From assembly GCA_024449915.1 (NCBI GenBank), contig JAMZAV010000167.1:124001-188000 (forward strand): DNA of 64,000 bases. The letters run 5' to 3'. Below are positions 15,309 to 41,559 of the stretch, piece after piece. The stretch is from Sweltsa coloradensis (Eukaryota > Arthropoda > Insecta > Plecoptera > Chloroperlidae). Position numbers and translations under genes: made by a program. The notes under the pieces are model-generated. The model was not told the DNA's origin, made no database searches, and saw only the letters and a program-made list of their open reading frames with translations. Each line of letters begins with the position of its first letter. Position 1 is the first letter of the stretch.

Positions 15309-16475
15309 TTGTTGAGCGAGCGTAGCGAGCGTCTCCACTTGACTCTTATGGCTCGAATGTCTGTTTTTTTTTTTTTTTTTTTTTTTTTTTCTGTTACTGC
15401 TTCGATACAGGTCGCACCGTTTCTCTGATCGACCTGAAATTTTTTACACATGTACAGTCAGGGTCATATATAAATCAAGAGGTCTGAAAGATACCTCTTT
15501 CACCGACATCTCGTGGTCAACTCTTGGTGCCATTATTTATATTGCCCTGTGAACTACATTATCGATCGATGGAAGTTCCCTAGACTATTTGATGTTATTA
15601 ATATTATTTAGGAGGCTTTGAAAGACTCTTGGTCAACAAAATAGTCAATATCTAGAAGGCAGTCAGAAGAAAAATACAATTTTCTCAAAACAAAAGCATA
15701 AAACAAACTTTGGTGGTTTGCAAATAAGACTTGACAGCTAAGATAGAATTATTCAAAATTAACTAGAAACTAAGGCAAATATAAGAACTAAGGAATAGTC
15801 TTAATGCTATGCCTAGGCCAAGGTATCGATATATAATGCTCTCTTTACGTTCCATGTTATATTTCTTCTAGGCTTGATAGTTTCTCTGGTGAATAGAGAA
15901 TTTTCCTTTGACATTATCAGCCATGTTTCTTATTTATGTCGATAATGTAGTTCACAGGGCGATATAAATAATGACACCAAGAGTTGACCACGAGATGTCG
16001 GTGAAAGAGGTATCTTTCGGACCTCTTGATTTATATATGACCCTGACTGTACATACCACCTAGGTCGGGATGCTGTATAGTTTTTGAACAAAACCCGATC
16101 GTTGGTTATAAAAAAAAAAATAAAAATAAAAATGTTCCGATCGTTATGAAATTTTGCAGGGTCAATAAGTACAACATTCTCTCCTATTTTTCAAATTTTC
16201 AGCTAAATCGGTTAAGACCTTAAAGACTTATTGGTAATCATAATTCGAAAAATGATGTTAAAAAATGAAGGAGGCAGTGAAGATACAAATATACACTTTA
16301 GAAGGCATGACGTGAATTAGTACAATGCAAAGATGTTGGAATAGTATAAAGTGTACAATGTCAATATCCAGTTAGGCCTACAGTTTGTGGTGGGCCTTAT
16401 GGGAATGTCGTACTCGGGTCATGTTGCACGTACCGGTGCTCGCTCAACAACGCGTCCAACTGAGCGTTTTCCTAG
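15309..16475 (+). mobile_element. Helentron-like element, subfamily B (copy B2) carrying a nested TIR element
   Basis: It has the same ends as B1: TTGTTGAGCGAGC near 15309 and ...TGAGCGTTTTCCTAG at 16475. The interior is interrupted by the 591-bp TIR element at 15457-16047. After its end the satellite resumes with 'tatactggatatggtggag' (about 16478), so B1 and B2 appear to sit in one satellite unit. Confidence 0.6.
15457..16047. mobile_element. 591-bp TIR element with TGTACA target duplication
   Basis: It starts GTCAGGGTCATATATAAATC and ends with the reverse complement. The arms match over about 110 bp with a handful of mismatches. TGTACA occurs on both sides (15451-15456 and 16048-16053), while the empty site 'cacacatgtacataccacc' occurs once in B1 near 14304-14322. 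There is no ORF long enough for a transposase. The six-base duplication does not settle the superfamily, so I leave it as an unclassified MITE. Confidence 0.88.
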
Positions 16476-16515
16476 TTTATACTGGATATGGTGGAGGTGC
16501 CGGGTTTTATCTTTA
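16476..16515. repeat. 125-bp satellite fragment
   Basis: 'tatactggatatggtggaggtgccggg' matches the end of the unit. It marks the right edge of the satellite and transposon complex. Confidence 0.6.
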
Positions 16516-16746
16516 CGTATTATTATCAGTGATAATATATATTAATAATTCAATCCAAATAAAAATTATCAACATGTGTTACCCAATTGTGCACGTGCGT
16601 GTGCTGAAGCTTAAGATTACTTTTAAACTAAGAGCATCCTTATTTCAAGTTCAGTAAACTCACTTCCGTAACTCCGTATTACAGACTAAAGTGGGAAGTG
16701 GGATCATATCAGGTAATGTACTGAAAAAATACTTAAGAATAAGATT

Positions 16747-16752
16747 TTTATT
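16747..16752 (-). terminator. Polyadenylation signal of the - strand protease gene
   Basis: On the minus strand AATAAA lies 57-62 bp past the stop codon at 16811-16809. Confidence 0.55.
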
Positions 16753-16808
16753 GTTGAGTTTATAAGATGCACAGGTTCCAAGTGAACGGAACAAGGTTAA
16801 TAATCGTC

Positions 16809-31971
<15,163 letters not shown>

Positions 31972-32006
31972 CGTCAGCGAGTCTTGCTGGTCAAGTTTTT
32001 TACACT

Positions 32007-32043
32007 ACTGATAGCCTTACGTACAAAACCGACACTATTTATA
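32007..32043 (-). promoter_or_regulatory. Core promoter of the - strand protease gene (TATA + initiator)
   Basis: On the minus strand TATAAATA (32043-32036) is followed by TCAGT (32011-32007). The A of the initiator lies 34 bp from the first T of the TATA box, the canonical arthropod spacing. The ATG follows at 31971-31969, giving a leader of about 40 bp. Confidence 0.8.
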
Positions 32044-32498
32044 CCTACTAAATATGATAGAAAACCTAACGGACTGATACATGTGAAGGTCTACGATATA
32101 CATACTCTTCTTATCACAATTTTTAGGTAAGGCTAATAGTCTTCGATGAATTACATAACTAACCATCATTCATTCTCGAAGTATGATTAATCGAATTATT
32201 GATGGTGACAGCAGCTGAACAATCATTACAATGGTAGGGAATTCATTTACTTTAATAATTTGATATCTGCTCGTCATTTAAAGGGACACCGCATTAGTCT
32301 CAAACGCAAAGTGCACTCAAACATGACAGTCTTTACGTGTGCAAGCCTAACGTATTGAGCATACACCGCGCACTTGCAAGTATGCACTTCCACTTGCTTG
32401 AATTCAGATCACTAGAGTTTGGACATTAAAGGGGGAAGGGGGGCGCAAAACTAGCAGAGCAAATCCGAAAATTCGCAAAGGGAGGGGGGCTTTAGTGC
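32044..32498. other. Upstream region of the - strand protease gene
   Basis: Single-copy-looking sequence. No further site can be claimed beyond the core promoter. Confidence 0.35.
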
Positions 32499-32884
32499 CA
32501 GTGGCGTATCCAGGAATTCATAAAGGGGCGGTTCAACCATTTATTTCATAAATGCACGAAAGGCTAAATGGGTAATTGGATGAGCGATGCGAAGATTTCA
32601 ATTTCACTGACTCTCAAAAAAATTAGCTCGTTTTTTTGTCGTGTCGTGGTTCTTCAAGATCATTGGATTTTGAAGTTTCTATAATATGGTAGACATGGTC
32701 TTAAGTCACTTATTTTTGCAGATCATTGGATTGTAAGGTGTCGAATGATAGGATACCTTTAGGAACAAAATAGTTTTATTGTCTTCACGAATGCAATCCC
32801 ACACACAAATAAAAACAGCAACACTATAAGTAATTTGGTCTTCATCTATGAATCCGGCACCCACACCAAATAGTTGTTTATTAA
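32499..32884. mobile_element. hAT 5' end followed by a truncated Helentron-like 5' end
   Basis: The word CAGTGGCGTATCC at 32499 is a hAT-type terminus followed by 'aggggcgg'. At 32576 a second element starts with TTGGATGAGCGATGCG and 'ttcaatttcactgactctca', the same variant 5' end as at 34322 and 50955. Neither has its 3' end here, so both are partial. Confidence 0.45.
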
Positions 32885-33825
32885 CTAGGAAAACGCTTAA
32901 GTCCCGCCGCGTTGATGGATGAGCGTTTTTGTAAGTTTTTAGTTTTTGTAGGACCACTTTTCCTTTGCAAATGCTTTTTGAATACATTGTAGGTGATTGT
33001 TGTCAAGTTTCTATTGTTACTTGTTAATTGTTATTATAAACCTAAAAAAACCTCATATTAAAACATTTATTTCTAACTTTTTCTACTTTTTCTTTTTTTT
33101 AAAAGCAATACATCACCATTACCTTAATGTCCATGTGAAATATGAACGTTGTAGCCCCACCCGTTTGGTCAGAATCGGCCCAAATGTCACGAAAATATCG
33201 CACTAAAAATAGTAAAAAATCGTGAAAGTAAGATATTCATGAGAAATATTTCTTCGATTGTACCCCAAAACGTGCCAGGTCTAAGTTTAAAGATTTCAAA
33301 GGTCTCCAGAAAATTTCATCGGCAATTGGAGTATCGGTTTAGACGAATCGTGTAACAATTACACAAAAATACAACGAAAAAACAAAAAACGAAAAAAATC
33401 GTAAAATTGCGATTTTCATAAGAAATAATTTTCGATTGCGCTCCAAAAGGTGGCAGTTCTAAGTTCAAAGATTTCAAAGGTCTCCAAAAAATTTCATCGC
33501 AATTGGAGTATCGGTTTAGCCGGAATCATGTTAACAAAAACAAATAAGAAAAACGAAAAAAAAATCGTAAAATTGCGATTTTCAAGAGAAATAATTTTTT
33601 GATCAATTTTTCGTACGGTGCAGTTCTAAGTTCAGAGATTTCGAAGGTCTCCATAAAATTTCATCGCAATCGGAGTATCGGTTTAGCCGGAATCGTGTTC
33701 ACAGACACACAAAAATACAAAAAAAAAAAGAAAGAAAGAAAGAAAGAAAGAAAAAAAAACATTCCGGATTTTTTTCTCCAGTGTAGTAGAATGGAATCTT
33801 CGCTTCGCTCGCTACGCTCATCCAA
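32885..33825 (-). mobile_element. Helentron-like element, subfamily A (copy A3)
   Basis: The 3' end at 32885 reads, on the plus strand, ctaggaaaacgcttaagtcc followed by the partner cgcgttgatggatgagcg. The 5' end is at about 33825 (cttcgctcgctacgctcatccaa). Three diverged internal copies of the 'ggcagttctaagttcaaag' motif occur. A GAAA microsatellite lies at 33730-33752. Confidence 0.62.
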
Positions 33826-34320
33826 ATAACCGTAATCAAACATTTAATCCCAAATGGAATGCATTTAGCCTTCCCAAATGGAATGAATTTAGCCCTCTCA
33901 GACGCTGCGTCCTCAAACAGGGACATCAAGTTTTCAATTTAAATGTGGGTAAATAATAGGGTTTTTCAATTAAACCCCTATAGGCTATATATATTTTTTT
34001 TGGCGAATTAAACATAAATATTTTTTACCCCATGCCAATGGTACAAAAGGTACCTTTTATTAGAAATTAGAAAATATTGAAAGTAGACAGCTGCAAAAAA
34101 CAGCTAAAACAAGAAAATTATTTTTTGTCCAAGAAATTAGATATAGGCCCATCTCTAGTATTGCAGGTAGGCCTATACACAAAATCCCAAATATGCAAAA
34201 CATTCAGAACAAATCTAGTTTTAGGTACGCACCTATGATTTTCATTTTAACTTAAAATGTATAGTAGTTTTAATTCAAAATTTCCCAAAATTCCAATAAT
34301 AAGCAAAAGTTTTTGAATAA
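33826..34320. other. AT-rich intergenic DNA
   Basis: Nothing recognised apart from a duplicated 'cccaaatggaatg.atttagcc' word near 33850 and 33875. Confidence 0.35.
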
Positions 34321-34688
34321 TTGGATGAGCAAAGCGAAGACTTCAATCAATTTCACCTTTGGGTTTCTAGTAGACTAGAAAAAAGTTAACAGTATGTTAA
34401 TAATAAATAATAATTAATTAATACGTACAAAAAGAAAGTCTTCGGGCCTCCAGATATTTTACATTCTAATTACCAAAACAATTATAAAAGTTATCCTAAT
34501 TTAACAAAAATGATTTTGCAATGGAACTTGAAGTAAAGAGATCCCACGCATACTAAAACCCTAAAAAATGCTAATCCATCACCGCAACTAAAAAAAGCGT
34601 TTGCGAAGCGGCCTAGTAAAATAAAATTTCCTAGGGCATGCCTAATCTGCCCAGACCGCAACCCCAGCTCTACACGAGAATAATATTG
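34321..34688 (+). mobile_element. Truncated Helentron-like 5' end
   Basis: It starts TTGGATGAGCAAAGCGAAGAC and 'ttcaatttcacc', the variant seen at 32576 and 50955. Copy A4 interrupts it. Confidence 0.4.
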
Positions 34689-35429
34689 TAGATGAGCGAA
34701 GCGAAGACTTCAATTCACTGACCCCAAAAAATTTAGCTCGGGTGTTTTTTTTGTTTTTTTTTTTTGTTTGTTTTTTGTCTGTTTGTTAACTCTCTACCAG
34801 GCAAACGGCATATCCGATCTGATGAAAATTTGACAGGACCTTCGAATCTCTGACTTAGAGTTTTTTTTGGGTACAATCGAAGAAATATTTCTCATGAATA
34901 TCGTACTTTACGATTTTTTTCGAATTTTAGTGCGATATTTCGGTGACATTTGGGTTAATTCTGACCAATACGGGTTTGGGGCTACAACGTTCATATTATA
35001 CAGGACATAAGGTTATGGTGATGTAGTACCTTTTAAAAGAAAAAGTTGAAAAGTTACCAGAATCCATAGAAAAAAGCTTTTAATATAAGTTTTTTGATTT
35101 TTTGTGCGATATTTTCGTGCCATTTGGCCAATTCTGACCAAACTGGTGGGGCTACAACGTTCATATACACATGACATTAAGGTTATGGTGATGTAGTACC
35201 TTTAAAGAAAAAGTTTAAATAGTTACCCCAAATCTATAGAATAAAGCTTTTAATATAAGTTTTTTACGGAAAATAATACCAATTGACAGGTAACAAAAGA
35301 ACTTGACAACAATCAGCTACAATGCGTAGCAGCAAAACAAAGAACTTGCAAAAGTAAAGATATCCCATGCAAACTAAACATTTTTAAAGCTCATCCATCA
35401 ACGCGGCCGGGACTTTAGCGTTTTCCTAG
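34689..35429 (+). mobile_element. Helentron-like element, subfamily A (copy A4)
   Basis: The 5' end is 'tagatgagcgaagcgaagac'. The 3' end is GCTCATCCATCAACGCGG then 'gactttagcg' and TTTTCCTAG. The interior shares the two 'cacccgtttggtcagaat'-type segments with A2, inverted relative to it. Confidence 0.58.
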
Positions 35430-36682
35430 TATCCTAGAACAATATCCCACATATAAAAACCAAAACAGGACCTTCACGTAATTTGGTTGTCACCTTTATG
35501 AACCCGGTACCTCCACTAAATACAAAGTAAAAACACAAAAATTTGAGCATATGATAGCATAGCAAAAACTTTGAATTTGAATACCTTAAAAAAATGCTCT
35601 GCTGGTATTTTATTTGTTATTTGTGTCCGTTTGTTTGCTGTCTACTGGACAAATGGCTACTTGAATAATAATGAAATTTGAGGCAACCATCAAAACACAT
35701 TAGGCCTAGCTGAATACCTACTCAGATCAGATACAGTTTTTCAGTTTCTGCCATCACAACACAACACAATGACAACAAATGATTTAGTTTTAACTGGCAA
35801 ATTAAATTACTCCTAGTTAAAAGAGTAGTTCAAGGAAAAAAGTATTAACATAAATGTGTGCATACTGCAGTGCATACCCTGCAGTTCTGTCAAAGGCAAA
35901 GATTGAAAAAATTGCACCAAGAACAAGAAGATAATACAACTGAAATGAGCAAGATAGTGTTTGGAATGTTTTTATGACTAGTTACTTTTATTCAAAATTA
36001 CAATAAGATATCATTACAATATAGCGTACAGTCTGCATGAATAAAAAATTCAACATTGAATCATTAATATAAATTGTCTTCACTTTTCGTAAAAAGAAAG
36101 ATACACATAGCCACTGATCAGAAATAGTAAGCGTATTTCAGTTACCTTAGCATCTACCATACAATTAAAGCAAGTCAACCACCATACAAAAAGTAAAAAA
36201 CCAAGATTAGACAGCAGAAGCTTCATTTATGCATTGCATTCTCTTCGACAATTGTTTCTTTCATTTTTAAAACAGGGCCTAAAGGCTAGGATAAGTTCAA
36301 TATAGCAACCTACACATACTATAAATGTATGTTCTTCAAAATACTTCTCTGGTCTGCAGCAAAATGTATGTATGGCACAAAATATTCAAATAGTTATACT
36401 AGTTTACAATTACAATATTATACAATACCATATGTAGGGCCTATAAATATTTGCAAGCTGTAAGCCCACCAATTGGCACATATCCTCATCTTTCCCATTT
36501 GTCTAGTTCTGAGTAATTTTCTAATTTATAATACGTACTACTAGCTCAAATCAAACAAACTTAAAAAAGCACTTTCACTTTCAACCATTGTTCTACTGCA
36601 CATTATAATAACTACATACACATACACATGGTAACATGGGGTACATAAGAATCATTCACCATTCAAAAAGTTACGGCTGCAG
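35430..36682. other. AT-rich intergenic DNA
   Basis: I see no coding exon or RNA gene. Low-complexity CA/AAT stretches only. Confidence 0.4.
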
Positions 36683-37345
36683 TTGCAGGTCATACCTAAA
36701 GAAATTGGAGTGGCATTAGGGGTGCAGCACAGAAGTGTTCTTGGCCCCTTGTTGTTTACCATCTGTATAAATAACATAATTATAGATCATATTGGGTGTA
36801 AAGGCAGGCTTTTTGCAGATGGTTTTGTTTTGTACAAGATAATTAAGGACTGTGAATGTGTTCGAATTGCAGAAGAATCTTAATAGTGTGGATAATTGGG
36901 TGGAGGAAAATGGTAAATGTTTTTAAAATGTAAGGTGGGGGGTGATTAAACTTTTATGGCAAAGAAGTAAAAGGGAAACTAAATATAAGTGTTACAAGGT
37001 TAGGTTCTTGAAGAGGTTTTTAATTATAAATACTTAGAGGATTGACACTTAAAAAAAAACATGTCTTTGCTGTCCAGCACAAGCAATATGAAAAATGGGA
37101 TTAAAACCCTAGAAAGGACCTCTAAGAGAAGGTTTAATTTAGTTTTTATAAAATATTGTCTGAATGTATTTGTTAGTATATCTATGAAATAACCACAGAA
37201 TAGAATTAGACAGTTGTTGTATGTAAATAAATTGAAATTGCAATTGTAAAGGCCCAAGTATTATGTCATATTGTCAAAAAAAAAATGAATAGGATAGAGT
37301 GACACGTTAAATAAATAATAAAATAAATAATAAATAAGATGTTAA
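36683..37345 (+). pseudogene. LINE reverse-transcriptase relic and 3' tail
   Basis: The frame reads GVQHRSVLGPLLFTICINNI then LFADGFVLYKI. This is the RT palm segment GxPQGSxLGPLLFxIYINDL...FADDxxLY with PQG and the second catalytic Asp changed. Downstream pieces (ISMK near 37180) lead to the GAATAGGATAGA word and an AAATAAATA tail at 37285-37340. It is a 5'-truncated dead copy of the family whose tail is also at 21830-22182. Confidence 0.7.
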
Positions 37346-39120
37346 AAGTACAATAATCAATTGTTTACAGCTGCATATGAGTGACCACTTCTACTGCACA
37401 GATGTACTGATCAGTTTTACGGTGTCATGGAGATGTTTCTTGTTTGCAAATGAAATTCCTTCTTTGTGATTGGCTCGTTGAATGGTTCTATTATAATAAT
37501 CCGATTTTGGGAAATTCGTAACTTTGTTACTTATGTTTTACGAATTAAAATGTATTGCAAATGTACCAACTGGAACACATACTTGGCAATATAAAACATT
37601 ACGCCTCAAGACTTACACCTTATGTTATGAATGATCAACTGTGAATTATGCTTTAGCAGGCTCTGTAAGTAGAAGAGAAGCAATTTCCTCTCATAAAAAT
37701 AGTCGTAGTATATTGCTAGCTTGCTCAAAGGGATGACAATATATTGGGCAAGTTTACAGCCTCAACCAGTTACCACCATCAAAAAGAAAACTTGAACCAA
37801 TAGCTTACAATCACAGCTCAAAACTCATTCTCATTACATAGTAGTATTTTGCCAATTATCATAGGTCTAACATAGTGTTGGCCTAATTTTCATCTCTAAA
37901 TATCAGTGGAAAGACTGCACACATATCAAGCAGCAACAAATTACAGTAACTAGGCCCACATTCTAAGACTAACAATAATTACTGGTGTGATAATTTTTTT
38001 TATTCAGCTAGTCCTAGATATTAAGTCCAGCTTAAGACACAAATAATATACTAATTTACTATAATAATACTAAACAGTTTTATGATGACAGTGCAATAAA
38101 CAATAGTCAATAGTCAATAAAGGCATGTACTATTAAAAAGAAAGTGTTATCACAACAAAATACAAGGGACATATACTCTAAGGAAGTTTACAAATATTAT
38201 AAAATGTAATACTGTTGGCCTACTGACATAGATATTATACTGAATTAATGAAGTAAAATATATACTTTGCTTCAGTGGTACTATGCTCACTATTTAGTTG
38301 AAGACCATTGAGACCTAATAAAGCATATTATAGTGGTTTTAGTGTTTTAACTTTTAACTAGAATTTGTGAGCACTAGTCTGATTGATTGATTGATTGGAG
38401 TAGTTCTCAGGTGCATAAATAAGTTTAATTTAATTTATATTAGTTACTTTTAATGAAAATGCAATGTAGGCACATTTCAATGATGCGTGACTTTCTTGGA
38501 AAGGATTACTAATTAATATAAGTTAATTAATATACTAAGTGAAGTTCTGTACCAGTACAGTACCAACTAAATAAATGTAATGTTGCCTGTATTATAAAGT
38601 CACCTAAATCATAACAGGACTAGATGAGATTTTTTATATATCAATAACGTAACATATTTTAGCCTAATCATTATGTAGGAATTTTATCCATTTATTTAAC
38701 TAAGTATTAATTTAATATTATAGGGCCTAGGGTCTACTTGAATTATTAAAATCAATATTTTCCCACATACCCAAGGCAATAACTGACAATACATAAGAAA
38801 ATTTATCAGACCTTAAATAAAAATCGAAACTTACAAAAGCATTCACATCCGAATGTATACTGTATTGTGCCGAATATAGGCCGAACCTTAATATAAGCCA
38901 ACCCCCTAACTTTACTTGTTGAAATATAAAAAAAACATATGCATCATATGCCTATAAATATATAAGCTGGTAAGAAACTTTCAGACTTAAAATAATGAAA
39001 AAAGGTAGGCTATATTTCTGTAAATAAGGAATGTATGATGTCCATCAGTTTTACACAGATCCCTTCCACTACAATAGTACAACCTGTAGTAAAATAAAAC
39101 CATCCAATGAACTATGCAAG
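37346..39120. other. AT-rich intergenic DNA
   Basis: No gene recognised. It contains a short (GATT)n run near 38385 and a stretch 'gccgaatataggccgaacc' near 38870 that looks like another MITE end. Confidence 0.4.
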
Positions 39121-39122
39121 TA

Positions 39123-40078
39123 CAGTAGAACCTCGGTAATTTGGGCTTATAATAGTAATTGTGTCCGGCCATAGCCAGGAACCACAAAAATCCGGAATAA
39201 ACAGATAAAGTGGTTTTATTGCCGTGTATGGATACGATTCCAAAACAATTTTGAAGGTCACTCATTGTTCTCAAGAATAAAGGGAAGATAAGCCACGCTG
39301 AAAGGAATTGAACTAGAAAGAACTAGACTAGGACTATATTTGATCAATTGTGACATGATTATTCTAGATACGAAAATTAACATTTTTTTACATTGCATCG
39401 CAAATCATTAATTTAGATACTACAGTTGCTCCTTATTATTACGACTGATTGCACAATATATTCTCCGCGACTTCTCAAAGAGTATTCATGAGTCATTCAA
39501 AGAGGCTCGGGCACGTGTTCTTTAGATTTTCCCTGTTCTCTTATGGTATGGATTATTATGACAAAATTGTTTATGTTGAAACAAAGTAGATCAATCAAAG
39601 TTGTAGGTTGGTATTTTTCTCAACCCCCTGAAATGAAAGCTAAAACAAAAAATTGTCTTCTAGAAAGCAATTTCCGGTGTATTTTTCTCGCAGATATTTT
39701 GATATTTTATTTTAGGCCTACATGTGAGACAGTTAAAAAATCACCAATCCCTAACTTTGATTGATCTATGCTACAACATTTAATTTACATTTATCATTGT
39801 TATGTGAAAGAGGGAAATCCAAATAAAACACGCAGTGCACTTGAGTCCCATTGAATGTCTCATGAATACTCTTAATGCCAGTTCCAGGCCTACTGATGAC
39901 AGTAAAGAGTGATGCAGAACAGCCGACTGAGCTAACAACCGTTCTGCGGAGTCATCATGGGCTTAGTGGAAATAGACCGCACGGTAAACGGCGCGTAAAA
40001 TTACAAACTTCGGAAATTAATTTCAGCTCGGCCCGAAATATCCAGGTAGGTACCTGAATTACCGGGACTCTACTGCTG
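39123..40078. mobile_element. pogo/Tigger-like TIR element
   Basis: It starts CAGTAGAACCTCGGTAATTTGG and ends 'cctgaattaccgggactctactgctg', an imperfect inverted partner, with TA on each side (39121-39122 and 40079-40080). CAGTAGAACCTCG is the typical terminus of Tigger/pogo elements. No DDE transposase frame survives in the 956 bp. Confidence 0.6.
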
Positions 40079-40104
40079 TAGGCCTATCTGAGAAATTTTA
40101 TATA

Positions 40105-40797
40105 GAGATGGGACGATTCCAAAACTGATTCCGGCGATTCCCTAAGAATCGTTAGAATCGTGATTCCCATATTTTTAGACCATTTGAGCGATTCCGATTC
40201 CTGTTGAAAAGATCGACAAGGTCGCACGTCGTACGCACTCCCGAGCCCCACTCGGCAGGCCTCGGCGGTCTCGCATCCGCCCACCACAAAGAGAGAGATA
40301 GCGATGGTAGGCGGACAACTGTTGCAAGGCAGGCGCAGTAAAGATGAATACGCTCACATATTTGTACTAAATTTTAAAAAATGCGCCTCATATGTACTCT
40401 CATCGATCGATCATCATCAACCAATTACGATCTCTTACAAATCCAAGCGTTCTCATTTCTGGGCCAATTCGAGTCTAGACTGTAAAGTGCTCGACTTAAG
40501 TCATGATCTCTACGCAGTTACGTTGCAGTTATACAATGTGAAGATGTGATAATCATGTATGTAATTTAATTACGGTAACTTTCGTTACAATATTATCCAT
40601 TTAAGGACTGAATTATATTTACAATTAATTCAACATTATTCTTGTAGCAAACCTTCCTTACAAGTACCATATTATTTGTGTTTATTTAAAGGTTATGTCT
40701 AAGCTTGTTAGTATAAGAATTAGAATCGTTAAAGAATCGGAATCGCAAACAATAATTTAAGAATCGGAATCAGTTAAATCTGGAATCGGCCCATCTC
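40105..40797. mobile_element. TA-flanked MITE, GAGATGGG termini
   Basis: The ends are GAGATGGGACGATTCC and GGAATCGGCCCATCTC, each bordered by TA (40103-40104 and 40798-40799). Both subterminal regions are rich in the palindromic word GATTC/GAATC. The layout fits a Tc1/mariner-type MITE of 693 bp. Confidence 0.7.
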
Positions 40798-41523
40798 TAA
40801 TTTATAATCAGCCAGAGTCCCAGACAAACATTTATATTTTGTTTGTGTGAGCCAGGTATTTCAGTAATAGGTCTACCTATAAATCACACTTATCACCTAA
40901 AAAAAAACACTCAGCCTAATAAATTATAGTCTACCTAAATGTAAATGGCCTACTTCGATTTCAAGCAACTACATATCACCATGTCCATAATGATACCTAT
41001 ATAAAAATTTAAATCACCCTACCGGTAACTTCTTTAAAATTTAAATAAAAAATCAAACTTGACTTGCAGAATATATACATACGGTACCAATACTAGTATA
41101 CAATTTTATACAAACCATAAGTTAAAAAATCCAACCCGACAAGGAGGAAAATATCAATTCCACTTACGCGAGTGTTTCCCAATTTATCAAATCGATAATT
41201 TTTTAGTTTTACCCATTGTTTTAGGCATAGGTAAATGATATAAAATTATAACATTTCTTCCTATTCAACAAAGTGCTGGGCATAAATTCAAGTTTGCTAA
41301 TACAGTAAAATGAATGATATAGAGTAGTAGGATATATAAATATTAAATAGCGCTTTGTAGCATCAATTCACAAAATGCTATTTTCACATATGTATCTCTA
41401 ATGATGATTGATGATGATGTATACGATGTACATTACAAACATTAAACTTGTACGTAATAATAAGCACTGATGGTGATTATTGCTGATTTCATTCAGGCTA
41501 ATTTCTTCAAAGTGAATGTAGTG
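40798..41523. other. Intergenic DNA downstream of HPS4
   Basis: Nothing recognised except dispersed AT-rich sequence. Confidence 0.35.
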
Positions 41524-41529
41524 TTTATT
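41524..41529 (-). terminator. Polyadenylation signal of HPS4
   Basis: On the minus strand AATAAA lies about 31 bp past the stop codon at 41562-41560. Confidence 0.5.
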
Positions 41530-41559
41530 TAATGTCACTTATTTACTACTACAGTATAC

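Noticed and set aside
33720..33760. GAAA tract as a functional element
   Set aside because: Simple microsatellite inside the Helentron-like copy A3. No further signal.
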